A stretch of 11,037 nt of DNA. Source: C7867-006 sp964453075. Lineage in GTDB: Bacteria > Patescibacteriota > Minisyncoccia > Phycocordibacterales > DATDWN01. Location of the stretch: positions 1 through 11,037 of the forward strand of contig CAYVNM010000011.1 of the NCBI GenBank assembly GCA_964453075.1. Reading direction: 5' to 3'. The translations under genes were made by a program, and so were the position numbers. The notes beneath the pieces are model-generated. The model was not told the DNA's origin and did not search any database. It was given only the letters and a program-made list of their open reading frames with translations. Within the stretch, counting starts at the first letter, position 1, and the number at the start of each line of letters is the position of its first letter. Of this stretch, positions 1 to 5,506 are shown in pieces.

Positions 1-39
1 GCTCTGCGACCAGGGCTCGAACCTGGGACATCCTCCTTA

Positions 40-607
40 CATTTTGTCCTTAATTACTTAAGGTATGGACTATATCATCACCGTGACGAATCGACGGGTG
101 AGGCGCTTCCTGGGTATTATTGTAAATAATACCGAGTACTCTCTTGCGAGATAGTCTCTGAACCTTTCCCTTGATTTCTCTTGGGATTTGGCTGCTGATT
201 ACCCTCCAATTCTTTTGGATTGGGCTTCCAGCAATTCACCTCATTTTTCAACCAAAATTTCTTTTGGAAGCTGCGTAATGCCGTCATGTACTTCAATGTG
301 GCAATTTGCACACAACAAGATACATTTTTTAATTTCTTCCTCTATCTTTTTCCAAGACCTTGTTAAACCTCTTGATGAGAGATCGAACTCTTTTTTGGAG
401 GGGTCGATATGGTGGAAACTAAGTACTCGTTGACACTTATTGTAGCCACATATGGCACACTTATTGCCTTTAGATGTTCTGGCCATCTCGCGAAGTTTTC
501 TTCTTCTTCGTTTGACTGCCATACGCATATACTCGGCGCGATCGGCATAGGTTCTAGTTTCTTTTTTCTTGGTATACATAGTAAAAGTATACCATTGAAC
601 CTACGAC
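40..607 (-). ncRNA. Group I self-splicing intron in the tRNA-Asn anticodon loop, IA-like
   Basis: The core elements appear in order on the minus strand. P1: exon CCTGT (612-608) pairs with internal guide GTAGG (604-600), ending in U-G at the splice site. P3: TGAGGTG (243-237) pairs with CGCCTCA (105-99). P box AATTGCTGGAAGCCC (236-222). Q box AATCAGCAGCC (200-190). R box GTTCAGAGACTA (163-152). S box GATATAGTCC (76-67). P7 is GACTA/TAGTC. P9 is CCTTAA/TTAAGG near 61-46. The terminal G is at 40. Extra hairpins between P7 and the 3' strand of P3, including GGTATTAT/ATAATACC at 133-113, are typical of subgroup IA (P7.1/P7.2). The intron is 568 nt and encodes an HNH protein between P1 and P3. Subgroup placement is inferred by eye. 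Confidence 0.9.
241..579 (-). CDS. HNH homing endonuclease encoded in the tRNA-Asn intron
   Basis: This 112-residue protein probably cuts intronless tRNA-Asn alleles and so spreads the intron. Residues 1-38 are very basic (run KRRRRK near 23-28) and likely bind DNA. The zinc-bound HNH core follows: C41-x2-C44, the HHIDP motif at 56-60 (H56/H57 as the catalytic H), then C90-x2-C93 next to H94, with E96 and H98 completing the LCANCHIEVH block. The length is typical of small intron HNH proteins. It lies wholly inside the intron, and its TGA stop (243-241) is also the first three bases of intron helix P3. The start codon sits at the edge of a perfect 7-bp hairpin (593-587 with 577-571), and no Shine-Dalgarno sequence is visible. 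Family membership is secure from motifs; homing at this site is inferred from location. Confidence 0.9.
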   Translation of the reverse strand: MYTKKKETRTYADRAEYMRMAVKRRRRKLREMARTSKGNKCAICGYNKCQRVLSFHHIDPSKKEFDLSSRGLTRSWKKIEEEIKKCILLCANCHIEVHDGITQLPKEILVEK

Positions 608-672
608 ACAGGGAGGCGCTCTACCGACTGAGCTATCGCAGAATATTGTGTTGTCGAATGAACGACTCAAAT

Positions 673-700
673 ATAATAACAAAAATAAACAAGAATGCAA
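673..700 (-). promoter_or_regulatory. Probable promoter of the tRNA-Asn gene
   Basis: On the minus strand there is a -35-like TTGCAT (700-695), a 16-nt spacer, and -10-like TATTAT (678-673) preceded by TG one base upstream (extended -10). Predicted transcription start is near 666, about 24 nt before the mature 5' end at 642. This is a match by eye in AT-rich DNA. Confidence 0.45.
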
Positions 701-714
701 TAATACAATTGTTG

Positions 715-745
715 TTGGTTTCCAACAGACCCAATATGCTATAAT
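715..745 (+). promoter_or_regulatory. Probable promoter of the hpf gene
   Basis: An extended -10, TG-C-TATAAT (737-745), is preceded by a weak -35-like TTGGTT (715-720) 19 nt upstream. Transcription would start near 752, giving a leader of about 110 nt before the ATG at 864. A second possible -10, TATAGT at 839-844, would give a leader of about 13 nt instead. Confidence 0.45.
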
Positions 746-760
746 AATAGTATATGAATC

Positions 761-862
761 CCGTTAGAGATTCACGGGAAGTCATTAATAAGTAACCTGA
801 CATTATAAGTTAATTTCGGTAGGAATCATTATGTGAACTATAGTGAGACCTATCTCTAACGG
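761..862 (+). promoter_or_regulatory. Long-range inverted repeat in the hpf leader, ending at the start codon
   Basis: CCGTTAGAGAT (761-771) is perfectly complementary to ATCTCTAACGG (852-862), 11 bp with an 80-nt loop. The right arm ends one base before the hpf ATG at 864. In the transcript from the 740-745 promoter this pairing would mask the ribosome landing site. The left arm can also form short local hairpins (GAATC/GATTC or CCCGT/ACGGG), which would compete with the long pairing. A regulatory role is inferred. Confidence 0.4.
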
Positions 863-863
863 A

Positions 864-1241
864 ATGAAAATAAAAATAAGATCAAAGAATTTTGATTTAA
901 CCCCTGCGATAGATGAGTACGTATCCAAAAAAATATCTTCCTTAGAGAAATTTTTGGATGTAAAAGGTGAGGTTTTGTGTGAGATTGAGATAGGTAGAAC
1001 AACCAAACACCATAATTCAGGAGACATATTTAAAGCTGAGGTTAATATAGCTCAACCAGGAGGTAAACAGATTTATGTTGTTGCGGAAGAGGCAGATTTA
1101 TATGCGGCTATTGATATAGTGCGTGATGAAGCAGAAAGAGCTATTGTTTCTAGAAAAAATAAATACAAAACATTGTTTAGGAAAGGAGCGTCTAGAATTA
1201 AAGATTTGTTAAAAAGAATAGATTTTAGAAAAAAAGAATAA
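864..1241 (+). CDS. hpf: Ribosome hibernation promoting factor, HPF/RaiA (S30EA) family
   Basis: This small protein binds the decoding region of the 30S subunit and silences ribosomes during starvation. The chosen start gives 126 residues beginning MKIKIRSKNFDLTPAIDEYV, the usual family opening (beta strand, then the LTPA turn and first helix). The GTG at 843 would add seven residues that the family lacks, so the ATG is preferred. The middle (HHNSGDIFKAEVNIAQPGGK, then VVAEEADLYAAIDIVRDEAERAI) matches the beta-alpha fold and second helix of the family. The C terminus is a short basic tail, not the long dimerisation domain of HPF-long, so it belongs to the short class. No Shine-Dalgarno sequence precedes the ATG; the leader can fold (see 761-862). 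The next small gene starts directly after its stop. Confidence 0.88.
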   Translation: MKIKIRSKNFDLTPAIDEYVSKKISSLEKFLDVKGEVLCEIEIGRTTKHHNSGDIFKAEVNIAQPGGKQIYVVAEEADLYAAIDIVRDEAERAIVSRKNKYKTLFRKGASRIKDLLKRIDFRKKE

Positions 1242-1403
1242 ATGGAACTAGGACATCTTAATCAAAAAGCAAATCAAGGATTGGTGTTTTTTGTATTTGA
1301 ATGTATTTTGGCTGTGGTTTTTCTTTTGAATTTAATGCAACAGGCTGTAAAAGTAGAATATAAAACTATCTTAGAGTCTGAAGCTGGAGTTTATCTTGAC
1401 TAG
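1242..1403 (+). CDS. Small single-pass membrane protein, unrecognised, directly behind hpf
   Basis: An ATG follows the hpf TAA with no base between them and opens a 53-residue frame ending in TAG at 1401-1403. It has a short polar N terminus (MELGHLNQKANQ), then a hydrophobic stretch of about 20 residues (GLVFFVFECILAVVFLLNLM, roughly 13-32), then a mostly polar tail with several acidic residues ending GVYLD. This looks like one transmembrane helix. Position suggests translation by termination-reinitiation from hpf, since no Shine-Dalgarno sequence is seen. Its last four bases overlap the end of fmt on the other strand. I do not recognise a family. That it is a gene is inferred from the stop-start junction and the clean membrane profile; chance cannot be excluded at this length. 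Confidence 0.55.
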   Translation: MELGHLNQKANQGLVFFVFECILAVVFLLNLMQQAVKVEYKTILESEAGVYLD

Positions 1404-2251
1404 GATTTTTTACCATTCATGTAGTCTTTGTAACCCATTTCTTTTTTACCCTCAGGTACGACTCTATCCATTACTAGTTCACCGTTTTCTATATGTGCTC
1501 TTTTAACAATAATTCTTTTATTGTTATCAATAAAGTATGCCCCTGGCCAAGTATGATATGCTCGTATTTTTCGCAGGTTCAATTCAGGGGAATCATTTAG
1601 GTCTAGTTCAGCATCTGTTTTGCTAATTTTTTGACAATAAGTTGCTATGTTATGATTTTGCTCTTTTTCCTCAATTTTGCCTTCTATCCAAAGTGGTAAT
1701 GTTTCAGATAAAAGATTTGCTCCGGTTCTTGCTAGTATTTCTTCTAAGTCGTTTGAATATGGTGGCCAATCTATAATAGTTACTTTTTGTTGGGCGATTA
1801 TTGGGCCATGATCCATTTCAGCGTCTAGTCTCATGATAGTTACTCCGGTTTCTGTTTCTCCCAAAATAGCACTTTGGATAGGGGATGCTCCACGAAGTTT
1901 TGGTAGTAGTGATGGGTGGATATTTAATGTTTTATGTGTGGGTATGTCCAAAATATTTTGTGGAATTATTTTTCCGTAAGAAGCTACAACAAAAACTTGA
2001 AGTTTGTATTTTTCTAACTCCATTTGAACGTCTTCATTTTTCAATGATTTAGGTTGGATGAAATTAACACCTTCTTTTTTAGCCCATACCTTTACCTCAG
2101 ATGGTGATAGGATCAATTTTCTGCCTTTTGGTTTATCTTCTGTTGTTATGATAAGGGATGGCACAAATCCTTTCGATTTGAGCTCTTCTAGTACTATTAC
2201 GGAGAAATAAGATGTACCAAAGTAAGCAAACTTTATATTATTTTTTTGCAT
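1400..2251 (-). CDS. fmt: Methionyl-tRNA formyltransferase
   Basis: It transfers the formyl group of 10-formyl-tetrahydrofolate to the amino group of Met-tRNA(fMet), allowing initiation in the cytoplasm. The protein has 283 residues (E. coli: 315). The N-terminal Rossmann-like domain begins near residue 6 (IKFAYFGTSYFS). The SLLPKLRG signature is at 114-121. Catalytic residues are visible: N110 and H112 in LNIHPS, and D147 in LDAEMDHG. The C-terminal tRNA-binding domain (about 200-275) is present but short, with the family motif RKIRAYHTWPGAYF. The start overlaps the end of def by 14 bp, so the two are probably translationally coupled. No Shine-Dalgarno sequence is visible. It is the last gene of a priA-def-fmt cluster and meets the small hpf-linked gene tail to tail with a 4-bp overlap and no obvious terminator. 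Confidence 0.96.
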   Translation of the reverse strand: MQKNNIKFAYFGTSYFSVIVLEELKSKGFVPSLIITTEDKPKGRKLILSPSEVKVWAKKEGVNFIQPKSLKNEDVQMELEKYKLQVFVVASYGKIIPQNILDIPTHKTLNIHPSLLPKLRGASPIQSAILGETETGVTIMRLDAEMDHGPIIAQQKVTIIDWPPYSNDLEEILARTGANLLSETLPLWIEGKIEEKEQNHNIATYCQKISKTDAELDLNDSPELNLRKIRAYHTWPGAYFIDNNKRIIVKRAHIENGELVMDRVVPEGKKEMGYKDYMNGKKS

Positions 2252-2792
2252 TTTTTGTTTTGGGTTGAGAATGTTTTTGGGGTGGCGGTGGCATTTCCTC
2301 TACGTATTTTGCCTTGTCTATAAAGAGAATGCCGTCCAAGTGATCCATCTCATGTTGGAAGATCTGAGCCAATAAACCCGTCCCACCTCTCTCAAATTTA
2401 TTACCGTCTTTATCAAATGCTTGAACAGTTGCCTTGTGACCCCTACTAACTTTTCCATAAAGATATCTTACTGATAGACACCCTTCTTCTACTATCTTTC
2501 TCTCTTTAGAAACCTTTTTTAACACTGGGTTTATAAAAACCATATCTTTTCCAGCATCATCATTTTCCTCTCTCTTTTTTATAAGGTTTTCAACTTTTTT
2601 AGATACTACAAATATACGTAGAGCATATCCTATTTGGGGTGCAGCGATAGCTACACCATCATCCTGAGAAGCAAGCGCCTCACTCATTTCTTTTAAAATC
2701 TTTTGGATTTTAGGTGTTTTTATTGATTCTAGAGGTACACTCTGGCTAATTTCTCTTAGTACAGGAGCTTCTTTTTGTAAAATCTTCTTCAT
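2238..2792 (-). CDS. def: Peptide deformylase
   Basis: This metalloenzyme removes the formyl group from the N-terminal methionine of nascent proteins at the ribosome. The three family motifs are present: motif 1 GVAIAAPQ (46-53), motif 2 EGCLS (103-107, metal ligand C105), and motif 3 HEMDHLDG (147-154, ligands H147 and H151, catalytic E148). Motif 1 has Ala where the consensus has its second Gly. The 184 residues include a C-terminal proline- and lysine-rich tail (MPPPPQ, then basic to the end) beyond the catalytic fold. It starts 13 nt after the priA stop and overlaps fmt at its 3' end. An AAGGA lies only two bases before the ATG, too close for normal use, so read-through coupling from priA is likely. 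Confidence 0.96.
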   Translation of the reverse strand: MKKILQKEAPVLREISQSVPLESIKTPKIQKILKEMSEALASQDDGVAIAAPQIGYALRIFVVSKKVENLIKKREENDDAGKDMVFINPVLKKVSKERKIVEEGCLSVRYLYGKVSRGHKATVQAFDKDGNKFERGGTGLLAQIFQHEMDHLDGILFIDKAKYVEEMPPPPQKHSQPKTKNAKK

Positions 2793-2805
2793 TTCCTTTA
2801 AAATA

Positions 2806-4704
2806 TCACAAAAGTGTTATTGGGTCTATTCTAATCATGAAACTTGGTGGTAATCCCCGTAGCTTATCTAAGAGATTTTTATCTACCCATTTTCCATGGG
2901 GTAGTGAAATTAATCCGTGAACGGTATATTTAGATTTACTTCCTGGATTAAAGGCATCAAAAACTAACATCTCAAAAGGTTTTAGATATTCTACAGTTTT
3001 TTCCATTTCTTTTTTTATGTGTGTTTTTTCTCCTTCTAGGCTGATTTTTATGTATGTAGTAAATGGTGGAAAACCTATTTCTTTTCTCTCTTCTATTTCG
3101 TCACGATAAAAATCCATGAGGTTTCCACGTAATGCGTAATCAAATATTTTTGGATTTTCTTGTCTCGTTTGGAATATTAGATTTTTTTGGCTTTTTTCCC
3201 TGAGGGTTAGTAATATATGAAATATTTTTTCATTTATTTGAAAATCAGGGATAGAAAAATAAGAATCTATAGAAACTACTGCTATATTTTCAATATCCTC
3301 GTTTAGATAACTCAGTGCCATCTCGGTCCCAATCATTATGCTTCCTGGATTTTTATAGAAAAGATCTCTGGCTTTTACGGCTTGCTTGTGAGTGGAAATA
3401 TGTTCTTTGTCTATAATAATTACATCTATATCTTTTATTATTGAGTTTATTTCTTCAGCCACTCTTTCCACACCAATTCCCAATGGATTTAATCTCCAAC
3501 CGTTACAGTGTTTACACAACTCTTCTGCGTCACGTCTCTCCCCACAGTGGTGACAAACAAAAAGGTTTCTATTTTGACTGCTATTTTTTTTGCTATACAA
3601 GACAACCGGTGTATTACAGTTTTTACAAACAACTATATTTCCACAATCACTACAAACTGTTTGGGGGTATAAACCTTTTCGTCCACAAAACAAAAAAGTG
3701 TGTTCGTTGTTTTCTTTTGCATCAAGGATCATTTTTTTCAACCTGTCGTCAAATATCTTAAATTCTTTTTTCTTCATATCCTCTGGGGTACGCATATCTA
3801 TTAGTTCGCAATTTGCAGTGGTGAGTGAGCGAAATTTGAGGGGAGATAGTTCGGCGTAGGTACCATTTTTTCCTTCCCACAATGTTTCTGTTCGCAAAAG
3901 TATGTCTCCGAGAACAACACGGACGTTTGATTGTTTAGCTATTATTTTTACAGCAGTGCGGATATCTATATATGGTCTTGTCTGCATTTTGTAGGCACGC
4001 GAGCTTTCTTTTTCCAACACTATGGTACCTAGATCACTTCTTGGTATAGACAAAAATGATCCTGTAGCAATAATTAAAACAGGATGAGTTTCCTCTACTA
4101 TTTTTTTCCAGGTTTCAAGTATTTCTTTTTTGGGTAATCCAGAGTGGAGTACATAAGTGTATTTTTCTATTCCTTTTTCTAGTGTTATTTTTGCGTTCAG
4201 TAAATCTTCTGTACCCGGCATACAAAAAAACACACTTCTGTTTTTTGCAAACTCTTCGCGAATCAAACTCTTGTATGTTGCGTATCTCTCCGAGTCGTCT
4301 GACTGGAGGAGTAGGGTCTCGTAAAATATTCCTTCTGGTTTTTCTTTGGGGGTGTACGATAAATCCTTATTACCTTCTAATATTGTTTTGGGAATCAATG
4401 CTGATAGGACACTGCCAACACTACCCGCGTTATAGTCTGCTATTTTTTGAGCGCTTTCAATAAAGGAATCTGATAAAAAATATCTAGACTCTATATTGTC
4501 TATTTTTTTTATATTGTAGGTTAGGTTTTTTAATTCAGATTTTATCTCTTGGGCAACCTTACTTCCCACTACAAGCCCGAATACTGTTTTGCTACGTAGG
4601 GGAATAGAAACAATTGAACCCATGACTATATCTTTCTGGGTAAAATAGGTTAGGGTATCTTTATTGATGCCTCTGCTGATGGGAATTACTGTAACTATAC
4701 GCAT
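2806..4704 (-). CDS. priA: PriA-family primosomal protein N', with degenerate helicase motifs
   Basis: PriA recognises stalled forks and reloads the replicative helicase. With the chosen start the protein has 632 residues. The N-terminal 3'-DNA-binding domain begins MRIVTVIPISRG. The zinc region keeps all eight cysteines (C351, C354, C360, C363, C384, C387, C397, C400). The C-terminal domain has GFPPF (near 544-548) and ends DPITLL. The ATPase motifs are lost: where GxTGSGKT is expected the protein reads LLQSDDSERYA (about 132-142), where DEEH is expected LEKESS (230-235), where GSATPS is expected LGDILLRTE (265-273), and QVAGRAGR has no counterpart near 496-508. It may act as a structural fork-binding factor. 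An upstream ATG at 4791 would add 29 residues but lies inside a repeat element; the ATG at 4704 fits the family start and a TATAAT six bases upstream. Confidence 0.88.
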   Translation of the reverse strand: MRIVTVIPISRGINKDTLTYFTQKDIVMGSIVSIPLRSKTVFGLVVGSKVAQEIKSELKNLTYNIKKIDNIESRYFLSDSFIESAQKIADYNAGSVGSVLSALIPKTILEGNKDLSYTPKEKPEGIFYETLLLQSDDSERYATYKSLIREEFAKNRSVFFCMPGTEDLLNAKITLEKGIEKYTYVLHSGLPKKEILETWKKIVEETHPVLIIATGSFLSIPRSDLGTIVLEKESSRAYKMQTRPYIDIRTAVKIIAKQSNVRVVLGDILLRTETLWEGKNGTYAELSPLKFRSLTTANCELIDMRTPEDMKKKEFKIFDDRLKKMILDAKENNEHTFLFCGRKGLYPQTVCSDCGNIVVCKNCNTPVVLYSKKNSSQNRNLFVCHHCGERRDAEELCKHCNGWRLNPLGIGVERVAEEINSIIKDIDVIIIDKEHISTHKQAVKARDLFYKNPGSIMIGTEMALSYLNEDIENIAVVSIDSYFSIPDFQINEKIFHILLTLREKSQKNLIFQTRQENPKIFDYALRGNLMDFYRDEIEERKEIGFPPFTTYIKISLEGEKTHIKKEMEKTVEYLKPFEMLVFDAFNPGSKSKYTVHGLISLPHGKWVDKNLLDKLRGLPPSFMIRIDPITLL

Positions 4705-4710
4705 GTGGGT

Positions 4711-4716
4711 ATTATA
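4711..4716 (-). promoter_or_regulatory. -10 element giving a leaderless priA transcript
   Basis: A perfect TATAAT (4716-4711) lies six bases before the priA ATG at 4704, so transcription would start at or next to the ATG. No good -35 is seen. The -10 sits in the loop of a small hairpin, TGGGT/ACCCA, whose right arm directly precedes the ATG. Confidence 0.55.
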
Positions 4717-4747
4717 ACCCAAAAAATACAGCTTTTCTCTTTTGATC

Positions 4748-4913
4748 ACAAAATCTCTTTCTCGCCATATCTTTTTTAGAGCAACCTTCAAAATTCCAGC
4801 GAATTTTTAAGGCCAGTCCTCGGCCTCTAGTTGTCAAGAACGGGGTGCCTTGACAACACCAGCTAGAGGCACTGCGGGGTCTCTAAAAAAATATGATCTT
4901 GAAGAGATTTTGT
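4748..4913 (+). repeat. Structured inverted-repeat element, copy 1 (166 bp)
   Basis: Nested stems fold the whole interval. The outer arm is ACAAAATCTCTT (4748-4759) with AAGAGATTTTGT (4902-4913). The next stem is CATAT-C-TTTTTTAGAG (4766-4781) with CTCTAAAAAAATATG (4881-4895), one bulge. Inside are hairpin CCTTcAAAATTC-CAGC-GAATTTTtAAGG (4785-4812) and a long hairpin GCCTCTAG+TTGTCAAG (4823-4838) with CTTGACAA and CTAGAGGC (4849-4870), CACCAG bulged out. Bases 4818-4889 are identical to 7455-7526 in copy 2. Strand is arbitrary: the element is written in the same direction as copy 2, antisense to priA and the EamA-like gene. It sits between the terminator of the EamA-like gene and the priA start. 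Function is unknown. Confidence 0.85.
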
Positions 4914-4920
4914 TGAATCC

Positions 4921-4962
4921 TATATAAACAAAAGCGCCCTCAACCATTGCTGATTGGGGCGC
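4921..4962 (-). terminator. Rho-independent terminator of the EamA-like gene
   Basis: On the minus strand GCGCCC+CAATC (4962-4952) pairs with GGTTG+GGGCGC (4945-4934), with one bulged A and loop AGCAAT, followed by TTTTGTTTATATA. A second hairpin, CGAACC/GGTTCG around 4979-4964, lies between the stop codon and this terminator. Confidence 0.85.
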
Positions 4963-4985
4963 ACGAACCGACGGGTTCGGATTTG

Positions 4986-5396
4986 TCACTTTGCCAAGAG
5001 GTACGCTGCCACACCCGCCAGAACGAAACCGATGAGCTTGGATGAGGTAATCCCGACCTGAGTCACCTGGTAGAGTGCTGGAACGGCAATCTGTGCCAGG
5101 GTGGTCAAGACGATGAAAGTGCTCACGGTCTGTGTTGAGGTTTCAGCAAGACCACTGTTGAATGTAAGGAGCGCAGTGGCCCCAATGACTGCCCCCAGAA
5201 CGGTGAGTGTCCAGTTTGTCTGTGCCAAACCGGACAAGTCTGTTCTGTAGACGGTGAACGTCGCCACGATGGTCAGTACCACCGCGCAGTAAACCATCGA
5301 CATCAGGTTTCCGGTGAGATTGCTTCGGCTCAAGAAGATGGGCCAGATGCCGAATCCCATACCGGCGAGTAGTGCCTTGATTTCACTCATGCTCAT
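4986..5396 (-). CDS. Single-domain EamA-like (drug/metabolite transporter superfamily) membrane protein, GC-rich
   Basis: This 136-residue, mostly hydrophobic protein has about four to five transmembrane helices (near residues 5-22, 30-50, 62-80, 88-108 and 115-134). The ending, SSKLIGFVLAGVAAYLLAK, resembles the last helix of an EamA domain. Full transporters carry two such domains; one domain implies a dimer. The substrate cannot be read from sequence. Base composition is unlike the neighbours: about 57% GC over 5041-5100, in a window that is otherwise clearly AT-rich. The start is chosen at 5396 because GGAGG (5406-5402) lies five bases upstream; the ATG at 5408 would place that signal inside the gene. 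With its own promoter and terminator it is a self-contained cassette, probably acquired by transfer. Confidence 0.8.
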   Translation of the reverse strand: MSMSEIKALLAGMGFGIWPIFLSRSNLTGNLMSMVYCAVVLTIVATFTVYRTDLSGLAQTNWTLTVLGAVIGATALLTFNSGLAETSTQTVSTFIVLTTLAQIAVPALYQVTQVGITSSKLIGFVLAGVAAYLLAK

Positions 5397-5401
5397 GTGA
5401 G

Positions 5402-5406
5402 CCTCC
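5402..5406 (-). promoter_or_regulatory. Shine-Dalgarno sequence of the EamA-like gene
   Basis: GGAGG lies five bases before the ATG at 5396 and decides this start over the ATG at 5408. It is the only clear, well-spaced Shine-Dalgarno sequence found at any start in the window. Confidence 0.75.
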
Positions 5407-5420
5407 ATTTCCTACTCATC

Positions 5421-5450
5421 ATTATAACATATTTATATGATAAAGGTCAA
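5421..5450 (-). promoter_or_regulatory. Strong promoter of the EamA-like gene
   Basis: On the minus strand -35 TTGACC (5450-5445) and -10 TATAAT (5426-5421) are separated by 18 nt, and TG stands one base before the -10 (extended). Predicted start is near 5414, giving a leader of about 18 nt that carries the GGAGG ribosome site. Confidence 0.8.
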
Positions 5451-5461
5451 GTACCGTTTTC

Positions 5462-5506
5462 TAATCTCTTAACTAAAAATGTTTTTAGGATAAGAGATTA
5501 TTTTTT
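5462..5506 (+). terminator. Long hairpin followed by a T tract, plus-strand orientation
   Basis: TAATCTCTTA (5462-5471) pairs with TAAGAGATTA (5491-5500), and inside it CTAAAAA (5473-5479) pairs with TTTTTAG (5482-5488). Six T follow (5501-5506). It has the form of an intrinsic terminator on the plus strand, but no plus-strand gene ends here. It begins right after the PEGA gene stop on the minus strand, where no T tract follows. It may end antisense transcription or simply cap the 3' end of the PEGA transcript. Confidence 0.5.

Larger units (their letters stand above)
1..642 (-). tRNA. tRNA-Asn(GUU), interrupted by a group I intron; last two bases lie outside the window
   Basis: The minus strand gives a complete cloverleaf once 40-607 is removed. 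The 5' exon (642-608) has acceptor strand TCTGCGA, D stem GCTC/GAGC and anticodon stem CCTCC. The 3' exon (39-1) has GGAGG, variable loop ATGTC, T stem CCAGG/CCTGG with loop TTCGAGC, acceptor TCGCAGA, discriminator G and the first C of a probable encoded CCA. All stems pair perfectly. The joined anticodon loop reads CTGTTAA, anticodon GTT, so the tRNA reads asparagine codons. Exons of 35 and 39 nt plus CA make the standard 76 nt. The splice sites are inferred: the 5' exon ends in U, which forms the U-G wobble of P1, and the intron ends in G just before position 36. A Thr or His reading does not satisfy these rules. Confidence 0.92.

Noticed and set aside
30..48. Reading the split tRNA as Thr(TGT) or His(GTG)
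   Set aside because: For Thr the intron would not end in G and the 5' exon end would not pair with the guide; a His reading takes the anticodon across the intron boundary. The Asn reading satisfies P1, the terminal G and the CTGTTAA loop typical of tRNA-Asn.
409..744. Plus-strand open frame of 111 codons
   Set aside because: It is antisense to the HNH gene and runs through the tRNA 5' exon and promoter region; no family resemblance.
843..863. GTG start for hpf
   Set aside because: It adds seven residues not found in the family and lacks a ribosome site; the ATG at 864 gives the standard N terminus.
4839..4860. H-type pseudoknot in the repeat core (GGTG with CACC)
   Set aside because: CACC follows the 8-bp stem with no linker, so the chain could not cross the stem to pair.
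4748..4913. attC integron site or CRISPR repeat
   Set aside because: No paired RYYYAAC/GTTRRRY boxes, no spacers and only two distant copies; the many nested stems do not fit either.
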